Source of the DNA: Euleptes europaea
Lineage: Eukaryota > Chordata > Lepidosauria > Squamata > Sphaerodactylidae
DNA length: 64,000 nt
Direction: 5' to 3'
NCBI RefSeq assembly: GCF_029931775.1
Contig: NC_079318.1
Location: 59,684,659-59,748,658 of the forward strand
The position numbers and the translations under genes are program-made. The notes beneath the pieces are model-generated. The model did not search any database and was not told where the DNA came from. It worked only from the letters and a program-made list of their open reading frames with translations. This document shows, in pieces, positions 10,101 through 20,678 of the stretch (positions within the stretch are counted from its first letter, which is position 1; every line of letters starts with the position of its first letter).

Positions 10101-10901
10101 AATTTCAAAAAAGTCTTTCATTAAAACCTGTAATTCCTTATGTATCTTATTGTCTTTTAAAAGTTTATCATTCATTCGCCATCTAAATGCTTGTTTATTG
10201 TTCCACTCAAAAGTAACAGGGTTGTGGTCAGAAAAAGTTCTAGGTAAGATATGGATTTTACGTACCTGAGTGAAAATTGATTTACTGGCCCATATCATAT
10301 CAATTCTGGAGTGTGAGTCATGTCTCGCTGAATAAAAGGTGTATTCTTTAGCAGTTGTATTCATAGTTCTCCAAATGTCTTGTAATTCTAATTCTGAAGC
10401 CATGGTGAAGAAAGTTTTAGGCAAGCATCCGTCATTAACGTCTTTTGCTCTTGATTTTTTGTCCAAAGATGGGAGAGTAACTCCATTGAAATCGCCCATC
10501 AATAAAATTTGATCTTTTGCGTGTTGGGCAATCAGGTCATGTAATTTTTCATAGAAGGATTTTTTCCCTTCATTGGGTGCATAAATTCCAACCACAATTG
10601 TCCTTTGTCCCAATATTTTAGTTCTGATAATTACAATTCTTCCTTCATTATCTTTGTATAATAATTCTGGACAAAGACTGGGATGGGCATAGATTACCAC
10701 TCCCTTTGTTTTAGTTTTAGCTGATGCAATAAATGCTTGTCCAAGCACCTGTTTCTCCAAATATTTTTTATGCTTTAAAGCTATATGAGTCTCTTGTAGA
10801 CAAATTAGGGAGTATTTATGTTTCTGTAGGTATTTAAAAATTCTAGCCCTTTTGGTTTTCTCATTCAATCCATTTACATTCCAAGAAATTACTTTTGCCA
10901 T
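7155..10901 (-). CDS. L1 ORF2 protein: endonuclease and reverse transcriptase, 1248 aa
   Basis: The L1 retrotransposition enzyme. It nicks chromosomal DNA and copies its own RNA from the nick (target-primed reverse transcription). Residues 1-230 form the AP-like endonuclease: SWNVNGL (N8), QETH (E37), GDFNG (D137, N139), SRIDMIW (D201) and SDHNP (D225, H226). The reverse transcriptase spans about 450-780: TPGPDGI, NYRPISLLN, FLDAEKAFD (D594), RQGCPLSPLL and FADD (694-697), then KVKYLGIW. The C-terminal domain has a CX2C-X8-HX4C cluster from about residue 1109 (CWKC, HMWWTC). The length matches vertebrate L1 ORF2 (about 1250-1275 aa). The ATG at 10901 is 30 bases after the ORF1 stop. No inactivating change is visible. 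It acts in cis as an RNP with ORF1p. Confidence 0.97.
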   Translation of the reverse strand: MAKVISWNVNGLNEKTKRARIFKYLQKHKYSLICLQETHIALKHKKYLEKQVLGQAFIASAKTKTKGVVIYAHPSLCPELLYKDNEGRIVIIRTKILGQRTIVVGIYAPNEGKKSFYEKLHDLIAQHAKDQILLMGDFNGVTLPSLDKKSRAKDVNDGCLPKTFFTMASELELQDIWRTMNTTAKEYTFYSARHDSHSRIDMIWASKSIFTQVRKIHILPRTFSDHNPVTFEWNNKQAFRWRMNDKLLKDNKIHKELQVLMKDFFEINLNGETSLNTVWDAFKAVLRGFMIQKHSAWKKTQLQFTNNILWNLQNLEQKLIMATQEEEKREIQIKISASKHQLNLVIMEEMNKNLKFAKQKYFEYANKPGKPLATQLKDSFQKKIITKIQTVKGPVYSTSEIQKEFVSFYSKLYQKENTPKQKIDKFLNSIQMKALSTTQRECIEAPVTREEIQEAILRQKTDKTPGPDGITALFYRIFSDNLVGFFGLLYNAILDEGTSPETWSHAFISLIPKEGRDPEKTSNYRPISLLNVDYKIFALVLACRIKQFIKDLIHEDQAGFIPGRQIKDNVRILLDSLEYYDQNIQQTAAFVFLDAEKAFDMVSWNFLKQILDKLNFGDRFQKGISAIYTSQQAKILVNESMSDNCQITKGTRQGCPLSPLLFLLVLEPLCVKLRSMEDIRGLRIKKHEFKVRAFADDLLLILENPTQSMNILRETLDDFGKISGFKVNQEKTKIIFKNLPQIQQQEFISYTGWEKANKVKYLGIWITAKNKDLITNNYLKLWGKIKTDMIIWSNKKLSLMGRISTIQMNVLPRMLFLFQNLPIISHTKYFDTWRKDISNFIWQGKKPRIAFKYLVDLKTRGGLALPNFQLYAEAVALVWLKDWMSLSNTRLLDLEGYNNLSGWHGYLWYDKIKLQATFRNHIIRSSLLRIWMRYKHILEPATPMWISPQEMLTLRPLRPDKFITYQDLINWDGKKCSLKDFQLLKEDLQWLQYYQIKSVFVQDAKNGFSKEKSSLQKILLDNNTKLISKMYNLLLTIYGEQDTIKPTMIDWAQNVGHDIALNKWERLWSKDLKGIKAQLVRENIYKMMYRWYLTPKKIAKIYKTMSPICWKCNKEIDSFYHMWWTCDKAKDFWDMIYNELRLILQKNIPKIPEMMLLSMIPDDLFTQRTFLIYATTAARLLYAAKWKGTETPEKKDWIVKMFEVAEMAKLTAILNEENDAQFLGGWEAWMNYCEFELKLGRMEEYFLI

Positions 10902-10931
10902 AGTGTGGTATTTTTTAGCAAAGTAAAAAGT

Positions 10932-11918
10932 CTATAATTTGGTGCCTCCTTCTGCACCCTGTGCCTCTTCTTCTTCCTCTTCTTCTTCCTCCTTCTGATC
11001 CCCAGGTAGTTCTTTAAGATCCATTTTGTATTTTCTCAAAAATTTTCCCACATCTGCTTGAGATAGAATTGTCATTTTCATTTCTTTGTAGGTGAAAGCC
11101 AAACCTTGTGGCATGATCCAACGATATTTGATACCATTAGCTTTCAATGTAGACACAAAGTCTTTGTAGTTATTCCTCTGTGAAAGTAAATGTCTTGGAA
11201 TGTCCTTTAATAATATTAAAGAGGAATCTCCTGCTGACACTGGATTTTCATAATGAATCTTCATAATCTTATCTTTAACTCTAGTGTCATAAAACACTAT
11301 CATCAAATCTCTTGGCTTAGATCTTCTCATTCTAGCAGGTAATGGTATCCTGTATATTCTGTTAATGGCTTTTTTTAATTCTTGTTCATCTATCTGAAAT
11401 AAGTAGGCCAAATTTGGTATTGCAGATTCTTTATTGTCTCCCATCATATCTGGAAAATTGCGTATACGAAGATTAGTCTCTTTCACTCTCATCTCCATCA
11501 TAGCTATTTGATTTTTTGCCGCCATCTGATCAGTTTGTATTGTTTCAATCTGTTTTTCTTGGCTTATTAATTTTTTCTTTGTATCCTTATGCTCATCCAT
11601 CACTTTCTTAATTGATGCACCCATCGCTTGCATATCTGTCTTCATAACAGTCATTTGAGTTTTTACTTCTTTCAAGTCTCCTGTAACAACATCCAACTTC
11701 TGGTTAATGGCTTGAGATGCTTGACCAAGATTTGTCATCATAGAAGTCAACTGTGCCATCTGTGTAGACATCTGTTCAAACTGTTTATTTGTTGCCTCTG
11801 TTTGTTTAGTTAGCATGTCCTGTAATTTCTTTTCCATGGTTGAGGTTTGTAATGATTCCCTTAGTTTAGTGTAGGCAGGGCTGTGTAGTGAGCCAGAGCG
11901 GGGTCGAGTTCCCGACAT
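10932..11918 (-). CDS. L1 ORF1 protein (RNA-binding coiled-coil chaperone), 328 aa
   Basis: Nucleic-acid-binding protein that coats L1 RNA as trimers. Residues about 20-145 are rich in Gln, Met, Lys and heptad-spaced hydrophobics (KKLQDMLTKQ, then MAQLTSMMTNL), as in the trimerising coiled coil. An RRM-like segment begins at NLRIRNFP and includes DLMIVFYD. The C-terminal domain follows (IKYRWIMPQGLAFTY). The protein ends with a run of Glu residues and AEGGTKL. Its length is close to the 338 aa of human ORF1p, though sequence identity is low outside the RRM and C-terminal domain. The frame is intact. It is read from the same bicistronic RNA as ORF2. Confidence 0.93.
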   Translation of the reverse strand: MSGTRPRSGSLHSPAYTKLRESLQTSTMEKKLQDMLTKQTEATNKQFEQMSTQMAQLTSMMTNLGQASQAINQKLDVVTGDLKEVKTQMTVMKTDMQAMGASIKKVMDEHKDTKKKLISQEKQIETIQTDQMAAKNQIAMMEMRVKETNLRIRNFPDMMGDNKESAIPNLAYLFQIDEQELKKAINRIYRIPLPARMRRSKPRDLMIVFYDTRVKDKIMKIHYENPVSAGDSSLILLKDIPRHLLSQRNNYKDFVSTLKANGIKYRWIMPQGLAFTYKEMKMTILSQADVGKFLRKYKMDLKELPGDQKEEEEEEEEEAQGAEGGTKL

Positions 11919-12896
11919 TTACATTCAAAAGAAGCTGGTAAAATACATGTCCACAGACAGTGCCTTTAAGATACTTAATTAGAAGAAAATAGTTCAAACA
12001 TCAGCCTTATAATTTTTTCGGGTTGAAAAGAGTCGAATTTAGCTTTAAAATTGCGTTTTAAAACTTTGAAATACCAGTGAGTTTTGTCGGTCGCTCTAGA
12101 TCGGGTTGGTCAGGAAGTATACCGGAAGTTGCTAGTGCCGCGGACCTTCTACCGTCTCATCTCGATGGTTGTTCCTTCGGGAATGATTTCAAGGTGGCTC
12201 GAGTGCAACGCGTATTCAGTCCTACGACTACTTCCTGTTGTTTTAGTTCCAATGATAGAGAGGGTATTATAGAGAGTCTTCCGTTCCAGGCACTCCCTTG
12301 CTACAAACGTGGCAGGAAATTCTTTTCGCCGGAAAATCAGGAAGAAGAATCACCCTCCCCTTCCCTCAAAGCTTCTCATTGGTGATAATTCTTGTCAATC
12401 TAGAAGGTATCCTTCCGACTCTTTGTTTTGGTTTAGGCTGATCAATTTGATAAGGCTCCTGTCGCTAATCCCGATGAATAACTCAAATCAAACTTTTTCA
12501 GTTCAGATTAAGGAGGAGCGGGGGTCCCAGAAAGATTCTTATCAGCCCCCCGTCTATTCAAATTTCCAGTAAGTAAACGAAGAGTTCTTTTGTACTCACT
12601 TGGGTGTCAAGAGGTGAGGTTCTTTTCTTTATGTAGTCCTTATGTTGGTATTAAGGTGGTGGAGGGTGGAGCTTGATGCCAGAGTTGCGTTTTGGCGATT
12701 TTCTTCCCTAGTGCCCTCGCAGGACCGGCGTCCAGGACTCCGAGGGGCTTAAAAAAGCCCCCTCAGAGTACCTGGGAGGTCAAACCGCGTTTGCGGGCTG
12801 CAGGGAGTTCCTGCTTTCCAACCCACTTGCAAGGGTCGGATTGGGGTATCTAGGTACCCCAGAAATAACGCAAACTTGGATTTCTCCCAGGACAGC
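11919..12896 (-). promoter_or_regulatory. L1 5' UTR with presumed internal promoter
   Basis: 978 bp between the 5' end of the element (12896) and the ORF1 start. It is richer in G+C and CpG than the rest of the element, especially at 12660-12800, as expected for a LINE internal RNA polymerase II promoter. No specific factor site can be named with confidence. The open frames on the opposite strand here are short. Confidence 0.7.
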
Positions 12897-12916
12897 CTCA
12901 CAGGCTGGTTGTTCTT
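12897..12916. repeat. L1 target-site duplication, 5' side
   Basis: Identical 20-bp copy of 6820-6839. The interrupted SINE resumes directly after it (GTTAGGATAAAGTGGAAGAG). Confidence 0.97.
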
Positions 12917-13010
12917 GTTAGGATAAAGTGGAAGAGGTAAGCATGATGTTGTAGCAACCTGCTTTGGGTTGCTGATAGTGTGAAAAGCAGGATACAAATA
13001 TCTAAGTATA
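12917..13010 (+). repeat. SINE 3' segment, separated from 6515-6592 and 6801-6839 by insertions
   Basis: GATAAAGTGGAAGAG to ATACAAATATC is the end of a SINE whose start lies left of the L1. A similar tail is seen around 47050-47075. Confidence 0.6.
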
Positions 13011-13725
13011 CAAATCACTGTTTCGATACTTTGCTCTTCCCTCTTCTTCTTTAAGAGAGCTCATCTAGTTTCTATCATACTACAACTGACCATGCGACCC
13101 ATGCTCTTTGGCCTCTTTGTGACATGGGGGAAAGCGGTGGGGGACATGCCACAGGCTCATTTCTGTGTGTCCGGCTGCTGTTAAAAATGAAGGGGCAGAC
13201 CAGTAAATACCTGGGAACCTGAAGGTTGATTGACAGAAATGCTTCATTGCTCTGGATTTTTCTTAGAGAAAACAGACTGCATAGTTTTCATTTTCTTTCT
13301 GTCTGGTGAACTTCTTTTTTTAAAAAGAAAAATCTTGGCTACTGCAGTGGGAACCACACTGAGGCTAAATGAACAGAAAATATTTTTAATGCTGCGTCAC
13401 CACTTCCTGTGACCTGAAGCCCAGATTTATATCACATACTCTTTTACATTGCAGCAAAAGCCTAAACTATCCCATGACTTTAGAAATGGTGCAAGCACGC
13501 AACACCCGTTTCTGTCTTGTTCATTCTCTCCTTCAATTTCCTATTTGCATTTCTTAAATGGTATTTTGATATCGTCAACAAAACTGTTAATATAAAATAA
13601 AAAAGAAACTGGAGACAATGAATCTTTGGAGAAGGGTACTCAGTAATTCTTTCAATAGAGGATAGGTCTATCAGTGGCTACTAGCCACGGTGTCTAAAGG
13701 GAATCTACACATTTGGGGCAGTAAA
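13011..13725. other. Intergenic, no gene seen
   Basis: Unique-looking AT-rich sequence. The short open frames lack any recognisable domain and codon pattern. Confidence 0.6.
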
Positions 13726-13889
13726 CCTCTGAATACCAGTGCCAGGAGGCAACGTTGGGGAAGGCCTCAGCCGCTATGTTCTGTTGTTGGCCCTCCATAG
13801 TAACTGGCTGGCCACTATGTGAGACAGGATGCCAGACTAGATGAAATATTGGCTTGACCCAGCAGAGCTCTTCTTACGTTCTTACATAG
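13726..13889. repeat. Dispersed retroposon 3' end
   Basis: GGCCCTCCATAGTAACTGGC, then GGCCACTATGTGAGACAGG and CAGCAGAGCTCTTCTTACG form the terminal part of a middle-repetitive family. A second copy of this end is at about 61815-61912. The last bases are the complement of the start of the 'GGATCAGACC' repeat. Confidence 0.5.
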
Positions 13890-15357
13890 TATCAAACTTA
13901 AATTAGCCGGTGTCCTGGGAAGTTGGTTAAATCACCTTGGATGGGAAAGTAGCTTGGAAAGGGGGCAATTTTGAGTGGACAAATATCTGACAGAGAAAGG
14001 GTTAAATAAGCATCATCTTTCCTGCTTATACTCATGCTGGTGCTCTGTTCCAGCCTCCCATGGGTGTTTTCCTTAAACTAAAAGCAGGGAAAGAATTACA
14101 GAGCTGCGTATAATGTGTAGTTTGGCCCTTAGACGATCTCCAAAATGCTACAGGGAACATTTCTTTATTTTAATCCTTACATTTCTCCAAGGAGCTCAAG
14201 GTTGGTGGCATTGATCCTCTACAACACACACACACACACAAAGTAAGACTGAAAGAGGAGGGGGGATCTGAACCTTTTTCTCTCCAGCTTTTGTCTCCGA
14301 TCTAGCTACAACACTTTGTTGGGTTCCTAAATCATGTAAGGGTGTATCCCTTATGCTTTATCTGCTTGGTGGAACAGAGAAAAAGATCCCACTTTTATAT
14401 TGATTCTATGTTTTCATTTCTCACACGGAGTTCAGTGCAGAATGAAATATTCTTCCCCACCTCCTGCTAATCCTTATAACAACCTTGCAAGGTAGGATAG
14501 GCAGAGTGAGATTGGCCTAAAGTTATGCAAGGAGCTTTATGGCTTTGAAGCCTGGTCACGCCTGCATCAGTCTATCCACTCCATTATGCCAGTTCTCAAG
14601 ATCTGATCGGGAGATCACAGGAGCTGTGGACTAGAACAAAAGACCCTGCTAGCTAGGAATAAAACTTACTTTCAGGATAAAACAGAGATTGGTAAACCCA
14701 GGGAAGTCATGGGACGGAAGCAAGCTGAACCCTCAGAGAGGAGAACATCATGCATAACCCCCGCAGAGAACTGAGACAATCGTGGGAGTATCAAGAGACA
14801 AACCAGCCATGCATATACCTTGTAAATGGAATGCAACAATCATCGATGACCCTGGTGAAACATGGCACATATTTTTTAAAGCTCTTTATAATAAAATCTC
14901 AAAATTTTTATAACATCTTTCATTACAGATTGACAAGTTGGGATGCTTCCGCTGCACAGATTTAAGAAGCTCAGGATCTTGTCAGTATGCAAAATGTACT
15001 GGATTGTGTGTTAATCCACAATGCAGGAGTGTTTCTGATCAGAATTCAAGTCACATAAAGTCCCAACTTTGAATGGGAATCCTCCCCACCTTCCCTCATC
15101 GAAGTAGCGGCACAGTAGTATCTTGGGAATCAAACGTCTGTTTTGCACAAAAGTTGAAGATCCAGTCTCTGACATCTCCAGTTAAAAAGATCTCAGGAAG
15201 GAAAAGTGTGAGAACTTGGAGAGCTGCTGCCAGCAAAAGCGCTCAGCAGTTGGTTTTCTGGCTAAATGGTCTGATAATATAAGGCAACTGCTTATAGCCA
15301 CCAGTTTCTCCAGGACTCTGATATTAAAGGCTGAAGATGCAAATAAACAGTCGTTCT
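13890..15357. other. Intergenic, no gene seen; short CA microsatellite
   Basis: Contains a (CA)n run at 14223-14241 and a degraded SINE patch at about 14455-14545 (CAACCTTGCAAGGTAGGATA). Otherwise nothing recognisable. Confidence 0.55.
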
Positions 15358-15591
15358 TATTTATTTGGATATTTATACCTCTCTTTTCTCCCCAACTGGA
15401 TCCTAAGTGGCTTACAATGACATTCACCCCTCCTCTGTTTTGTCCTCACAACAACACCATGAGGTAGGTAGGCTGGGAGAGAGTGACTGGCCCATAGTCA
15501 CCCAGTGAACTTCCATGGCAGAGTGGGGATTTGAACTTGGGTCTTTCAGATGCTAGTCCACCACCCTAACCACTACACCACACAGGCTGTC
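15358..15591 (-). repeat. tRNA-derived SINE (second squamate subfamily)
   Basis: Minus-strand order: GTGTGGTGTAGTGGTTAGGG, then CAAATCCCCACTCTGCCATG and a 3' end with ATATCC. Relatives are at 46472-46690, 48272-48426, 54891-55110 and 55355-55565. Confidence 0.7.
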
Positions 15592-16724
15592 TATAAATAC
15601 AGCTTATATGTCTAGAAGTATTTACAATTTAATCATATTGTATATGTAGACCCTTAGAAAAGCTACTTGCTTTTCTGTATCAGCCTGTCAAAATTCTAAG
15701 GTGAATTTTACCACACATGAAGTGTGGATGTGAGGTAAAGTGGGCAGGAAACGCCTCTATCTCACATCCATCATTTCAGGGAATACATGGTAACTTTTGC
15801 TGACCCATCCCAGAGCCATGACAGTAGAGAAAGTTTGTCCTGGTGTTTTAAATGGCTAATCATCAAAATAGGGAAATCTCTTGTGTAAGCAGGCAGTTCA
15901 GATGAAGGTTACACAACTGGCCCCTTAACAAGGACAGAAAAAGGAAAAGGGAAACAATGGTTCACTTGATGGCTTAAACCCCAACCTCGTGATCCCACAC
16001 TAATAAGAACATCCTGCACCATTTGGAAAGTGACTGGATGAGGCCATCAGTTCAGGCTTCCTGGCCTGCTTCTTGAACAGACAGAGATGATGATGGGTGG
16101 ATGTATTTTTCCAGTTTCCTACAGTCCAGTTCCCCAAATGCTAAGCTACAGTGACTCATGCTGCCATGCGGTTTTATGCTACAAGTCAACTATAAGATTG
16201 GGGGATGCCTCGCTGACTAATGGGGAAGATCCTGGGTGGAGGAAATGATGCCTCCCTCAACACTGTTTGGTGTGAAACACTCATCTTTGTCAGGAAGCCT
16301 CCCTCAACACTGCCGTGCTGACCTTCAGTGAGAAACAGCTGGAACTGATGTTGCTTCCATGGTTTCATAGTGCTTCAGGTTCCCATCAGCCCTTGTAGGA
16401 ATCCGGAGAGACCCATGGGGGTGCAGAAAGAAGAAGGAAAGGTAACAAATTACAAAAGTTAATAGACAAACAACCAAAAATAAACAAATCTGGACTGAGC
16501 TGTGTCTCGCAGGCCCCAAGCTGCAAGCCATGGTCTTGCACCTGGGTCTCATGCCTCTGACTTTGCCCAAGCTAAACACCTGCAGAAAAAGGAGGAATAC
16601 CTATAAATGACCCTGTGACCATCAACAGAAACACTCACCAGGTTACAAAGTGGCCTAAAGTTTGATGGTCCATGATGGAAATGTATTCTATTTTTCCAAA
16701 GTGGTAACCAGTGAATCATGAATT
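15592..16724. other. Intergenic, no gene seen
   Basis: No repeat or gene I can name. A local duplication of about 20 bp (GGAAGCCTCCCTCAACACTG-like) occurs at 16248-16264 and 16292-16313. Confidence 0.5.
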
Positions 16725-17016
16725 GTGGCACAGAGTGGTAAGCAGCAGTACTGCAGTCCAAACTCTGCTCACGACCTGAGTTCGATCCCGACTGAAGTTG
16801 GTTTCAGGTAGCCGGCTCAAGGTTGACTCAGCCTCCCATCCTTCCAAGGTAAAATGAGTACCCAGCTTGCTGGGGGTAAAGGGAAGATGACTGGGGAAGG
16901 CACTGGCAAACCACCTCGGAAAAAAAGTCTGCCTAGTAAACGCTGGGATGTGACATCACCCCATGGGTCAGGAATGACCCGATGCTTGCACAGGGGACCT
17001 TTACCTTTTACCTTTA
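16725..17016 (+). repeat. Sauria-type SINE, near full length
   Basis: The tRNA-like head has an A box around GGCACAGAGTGGTAAG and the B box GAGTTCGATCC. The body contains AGGTTGACTCAGCC and GGGGTAAAGGGAAGATGACT. The 3' end is GGGGACCTTTACCTTTTACC, the hexamer-type ACCTTT tail typical of SINEs mobilised by Bov-B LINEs. It is on the plus strand. Confidence 0.85.
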
Positions 17017-18928
17017 AGCTGTAATATATTATTTTTACATAAAGAATTGAGGAGACATTACTGTCCATGAAAATCATTAAAGGGGTGTTTTATATGACTG
17101 GCTCAGTGGGTCAAGAACATAGTGGGGAGCATGCACAAGAGTATCTTATCAGAAATGTATTTATGACTGATGTCATGACTGTGCTTTTGGGACAGGTACC
17201 TAAAATATGGCCATTAAATACAGGTGACGTGGTATGGTTAGGACATGCATCACTTAGATGTTGGTACTTACCTGGAGTGCTAAATGTACCCCCCCTAAAT
17301 TGACCAATGGATTGATGGGATGTTGAATTTGGCACAATGTATAATGGGTGTGTGCACAAAAGTGAGAGAGAGGTACAGTAAAATAATAAGTCAAATGTTT
17401 ACCTTTGCATCTCAAAGAGATTCAAAGAGATGTATCTACAACAAATGCTTCTATCCCGAACCTGAAAGGAAAATACAAACATTCCCTAATAGCCATACCA
17501 GTCTTGTATTCCATTTTTTTAGTTTTGAAGGTTTAAAAAAACCTTCAATAAAACAAAAAGGGAAGCTGAGGAAAGGAAGTGTTCGCATGTTTATGAAAAA
17601 GTCATTTGTCTTTTAAGAATAGCCACGTGTGGCTGCATATTAATCACTGATGTGTTGTTTATATTCAAGTTTGCTTGGCAAAAGCAAAATTCAGGGGGGC
17701 TTGTGGTGTTGGGTTCCATCATTTTATCTTCTTATGTCAAGAAACTGTCTTCCAAAGTTCACAATTCATAAAAAAATATGATTAAGCCTACAATGTGCTT
17801 TCCAACTTAATGGGAGTCATTGAAAGTCATTTTAAAGATTAATAGCCCAATCCTGTGAGCTGCTTTGCTGAGAAAGTGGAGCCATTTACATAACCATTTT
17901 GGAGCTAGAGGAATCATCCCCAAGGTCACCTTCCCATTCAGTTTTTAAGTGACTTGGTCCTGTTACAGAAATAAAATTACTATGGAATAAAATCATACCC
18001 TGAAACATGCTTACATCCAACATTAAGTCCTATTCATTTCAATGATAGAATTCAGGCTGTGCTTAAATCTCTCCCATTAAAATCCATGGGACTTTCAAGA
18101 CCAGACGTTATTCATTTAAAAAAATTTTTTACAATGCCATCTGATGGGATTAGTATTGTTTACAATTATTTTGCTATTTAGAAATTACAAGGTTCTCCTC
18201 CCAAACTCTGAATGCAAAATCTTATTTGCTTTAAAAACAAATGAATAAAAGAGCATTTGCAGAGCATGTTTTCCTCACTGTATGTGAGAGCAGTGCTTCT
18301 AAACTGTGTATCTCACAAGAAGATTTGAGCCCTGCATTTCTCTTTTAAATTAAGCACTGTTCAGTAGAACCCTTATTCACCATCTTTCTCTGAAGTGCAC
18401 AGCAGAAAACTACCAATCTTCTAATGATTCCCTAAGCATCCTCTTATGATTCATTGTTATTACCGGTAAATTGAAAATAATTACCTACAACAATAAAAAT
18501 AAAAACCAGTGCTTGCCTTTAAAAAAAAAACACAGCTCCCCTAGTTTATCTTTATTCTCATTCTGTCACTGTCACTAGGATTATCTATTTGTAGTTCATT
18601 TGTATAGAAGTAAAGGCTTGGCAGCACAAAGCAGATATGGCAGACTTCATGAAAAGGCCCTGGGAATTTAGCTTATCTTTCCGTATTAGACTCAGCTGTA
18701 AAATCAAGTGCAGAAGCTTGCATAAAGTATTTATACCTGCCAGATGAGCTGAGAAGGAAGAACAGCTTGGGGAGAACAAGAATAGCACATTAACAGCACC
18801 AATCTGAGTAGAGTTCTACCCTTCTGAGTCCATTGAAGCCAACAGACTCAGAAGGGTGTAACACTGTGTAGGATGGCACTGTTGAGCTGAAGTCCTAGGA
18901 GATAAAAAGAAATGTCAAGGCTGATGGA
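17017..18928. other. Intergenic, no gene seen
   Basis: AT-rich. An open frame at 17067-17303 (78 codons, plus strand) has no recognisable domain and no conserved features. Nothing else is supportable. Confidence 0.5.
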
Positions 18929-19132
18929 TAGGGTTGCTAGCTCTGGGTTGGGAAATACCTGGAGATTTTTGGGGCAGAACCTGAGGAGGGCAGGGTTTGG
19001 GGAGGGGCTTCAATGCCATAGAGTCCAATTGCCAAAGCGGCCATTTTTTCCAGGTGAACTGATCTCTATCAGCTGGATATCAACTGTAATAGCAGGAGAT
19101 CTCCAGCTAGTACCTGGAGGTTGGCAACCGTA
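18929..19132. mobile_element. hAT-type non-autonomous element (TAGGGTTGCC family)
   Basis: TIRs TAGGGTTGC...GCAACCGTA, flanked by CTGATGGA (18921-18928) and CTGATGGT (19133-19140), an 8-bp duplication with one change. 204 bp. Confidence 0.85.
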
Positions 19133-19140
19133 CTGATGGT

Positions 19141-19814
19141 ATAAGTACTGCTACTAGAATTCTTAGTTGGACCCAAAGAACAGAATGGCTTAGTTGTATA
19201 TGGTAGATTGACATAACGGTCAGCGCGTGTGGGTGGTTCTGAAGTAACAGGGGATCTTCTACTCTAAAATAAACAATTGTTTTTCTTAAACATAAATAGA
19301 GTTTATTTATAAGTATAACAGCGTAATGGTTTCTGTAGGGCTGGTGCTTCAATTCTGCATAAAGTCACCATAAAAACTGTCCAGGAATTGTAGCCCAAAA
19401 CTTTAAAGTTCTACAGATAGCCACAGTCTGTAATTCTCCAGTTGTAAAATAATTACAAAACCAGAAGAACGAGAGCTCAAAATGCTCAAAGGTCCCACTG
19501 CAGTGCCGTTTTGTGGCATAAAATATGGAATGTGCATTGGACAACAACTGTGCATTGTGCAATGGACAACTCAGGTTCAAATGGTGATTTCAAATGTCAA
19601 CATGTTTTGAAAGACACTTTGACTGAAATCAGCCTAGAGCGGAAACAGAGACATTTGCAGTGATCCAAAATCTATAGCAGTTTTCAGTTTCAGGTGGTTG
19701 CCATGTCTTGGTTGTTTGGACAGGCATCAGTTTGGAGACATCATATAATGGCAGCTGTCAAAGATTAAACACCATTCCATATAAGCCACCCAAAGTTGTC
19801 CGATGCTAAATGTG
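19141..19814. other. Intergenic, no gene seen
   Basis: No recognisable gene or repeat. Confidence 0.5.
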
Positions 19815-20000
19815 AAGGCCCTTTATATAGTAAGACCAGTGGTCCATCTAGCCAACTATTGTCTAATCTGCCAAGAAAGCAGGCATGGCCTCAAAAATCT
19901 TTGCCAGCCCAGTCATCGGAGTTCCTTTTTACTGGAGATTCTAGGGATTGGGCCTGAGTCCTTTCACAAACAAAGAGCTTGCCACTGAGCTATGGCCTCA
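19815..20000 (-). repeat. tRNA-headed SINE, degraded copy
   Basis: Ends with AGCTTGCCACTGAGCTATGG, the complement of a tRNA-like A-box region. The body contains GACCAGTGGTCCATCTAGCC, as in the copy at 6073-6292. Confidence 0.6.
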
Positions 20001-20670
20001 CATGTGGCAATTGAATGTTCCTATGAAATACTGGAATTATGTGCTAAATAATCAGTCAATATTCAATAATTCAGAGAACACCTGGAGAATATTCAAGTGT
20101 TGCAAAGCAGCCTTTTGAGAGGAAGAAAAAATGTTTTCAGTTCTAAATCCAAACAGGAACATGTTTTACTAGATTTTCTCATGTCCATAGGAGCCTGGTT
20201 GAATATTACAGTTTAGATGGGTTGAAGAAAGAATAAATTTCCTTTTCTTCCCTGATTTTTTCGTATACGTAGGGCTTCTTAACATTTTTGTAAAAATACT
20301 GTTATCCTGGGCAATCAATCATGCCATTTTCTCCAATCTGATCTGTTTTCGTAAGTGCTAAAAAGAGTTCAAAACTAACCAAAACCAGAGGGGGGAAATT
20401 CTGCCAAAAAAACCCAAAAACGCATTTCTTTGTCACAGAGATGGCTAACCCTCATCAAAAAAAGCCCACAGGGATGTGGGTGAGCCAGCTCAGTTGAGGG
20501 ATGGTTCCAAGCATCCTAGCACCGATGACGGTTGTGGTCTGGCCACTTGCCAGGTGCCATTCCTCAGCCATACCGTTTAGATGACAAGGCCAATGTACTT
20601 TCAGCACCCGGGATTTGGATTATGAAGCAAGAGCAACTAGAGTGACTCTTTGACACATGCTAGCTGTATG
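20001..20670. other. Intergenic, no gene seen
   Basis: No feature recognised. Confidence 0.5.
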
Positions 20671-20678
20671 TACTACAT

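Larger units (their letters stand above)
6840..12896 (-). mobile_element. Full-length L1 retrotransposon with both ORFs open
   Basis: A complete 6057-bp L1 in reverse: 5' UTR 11919-12896, ORF1 10932-11918, a 30-base spacer, ORF2 7155-10901, 3' UTR 6840-7154 with an AATAAA signal near 6858-6866 and a poly-A tail (T run from 6840). A perfect 20-bp target duplication flanks it. Neither ORF has a stop or frameshift, and the key endonuclease, RT and Cys-motif residues are present, so it looks capable of movement or was until very recently. A 450-bp truncated relative lies at 59840-60289. Confidence 0.96.

Noticed and set aside
17067-17303. 78-codon plus-strand frame (MTGSVGQEHSGEHAQEYL...)
   Set aside because: No family resemblance strong enough to name; no neighbouring element structure.
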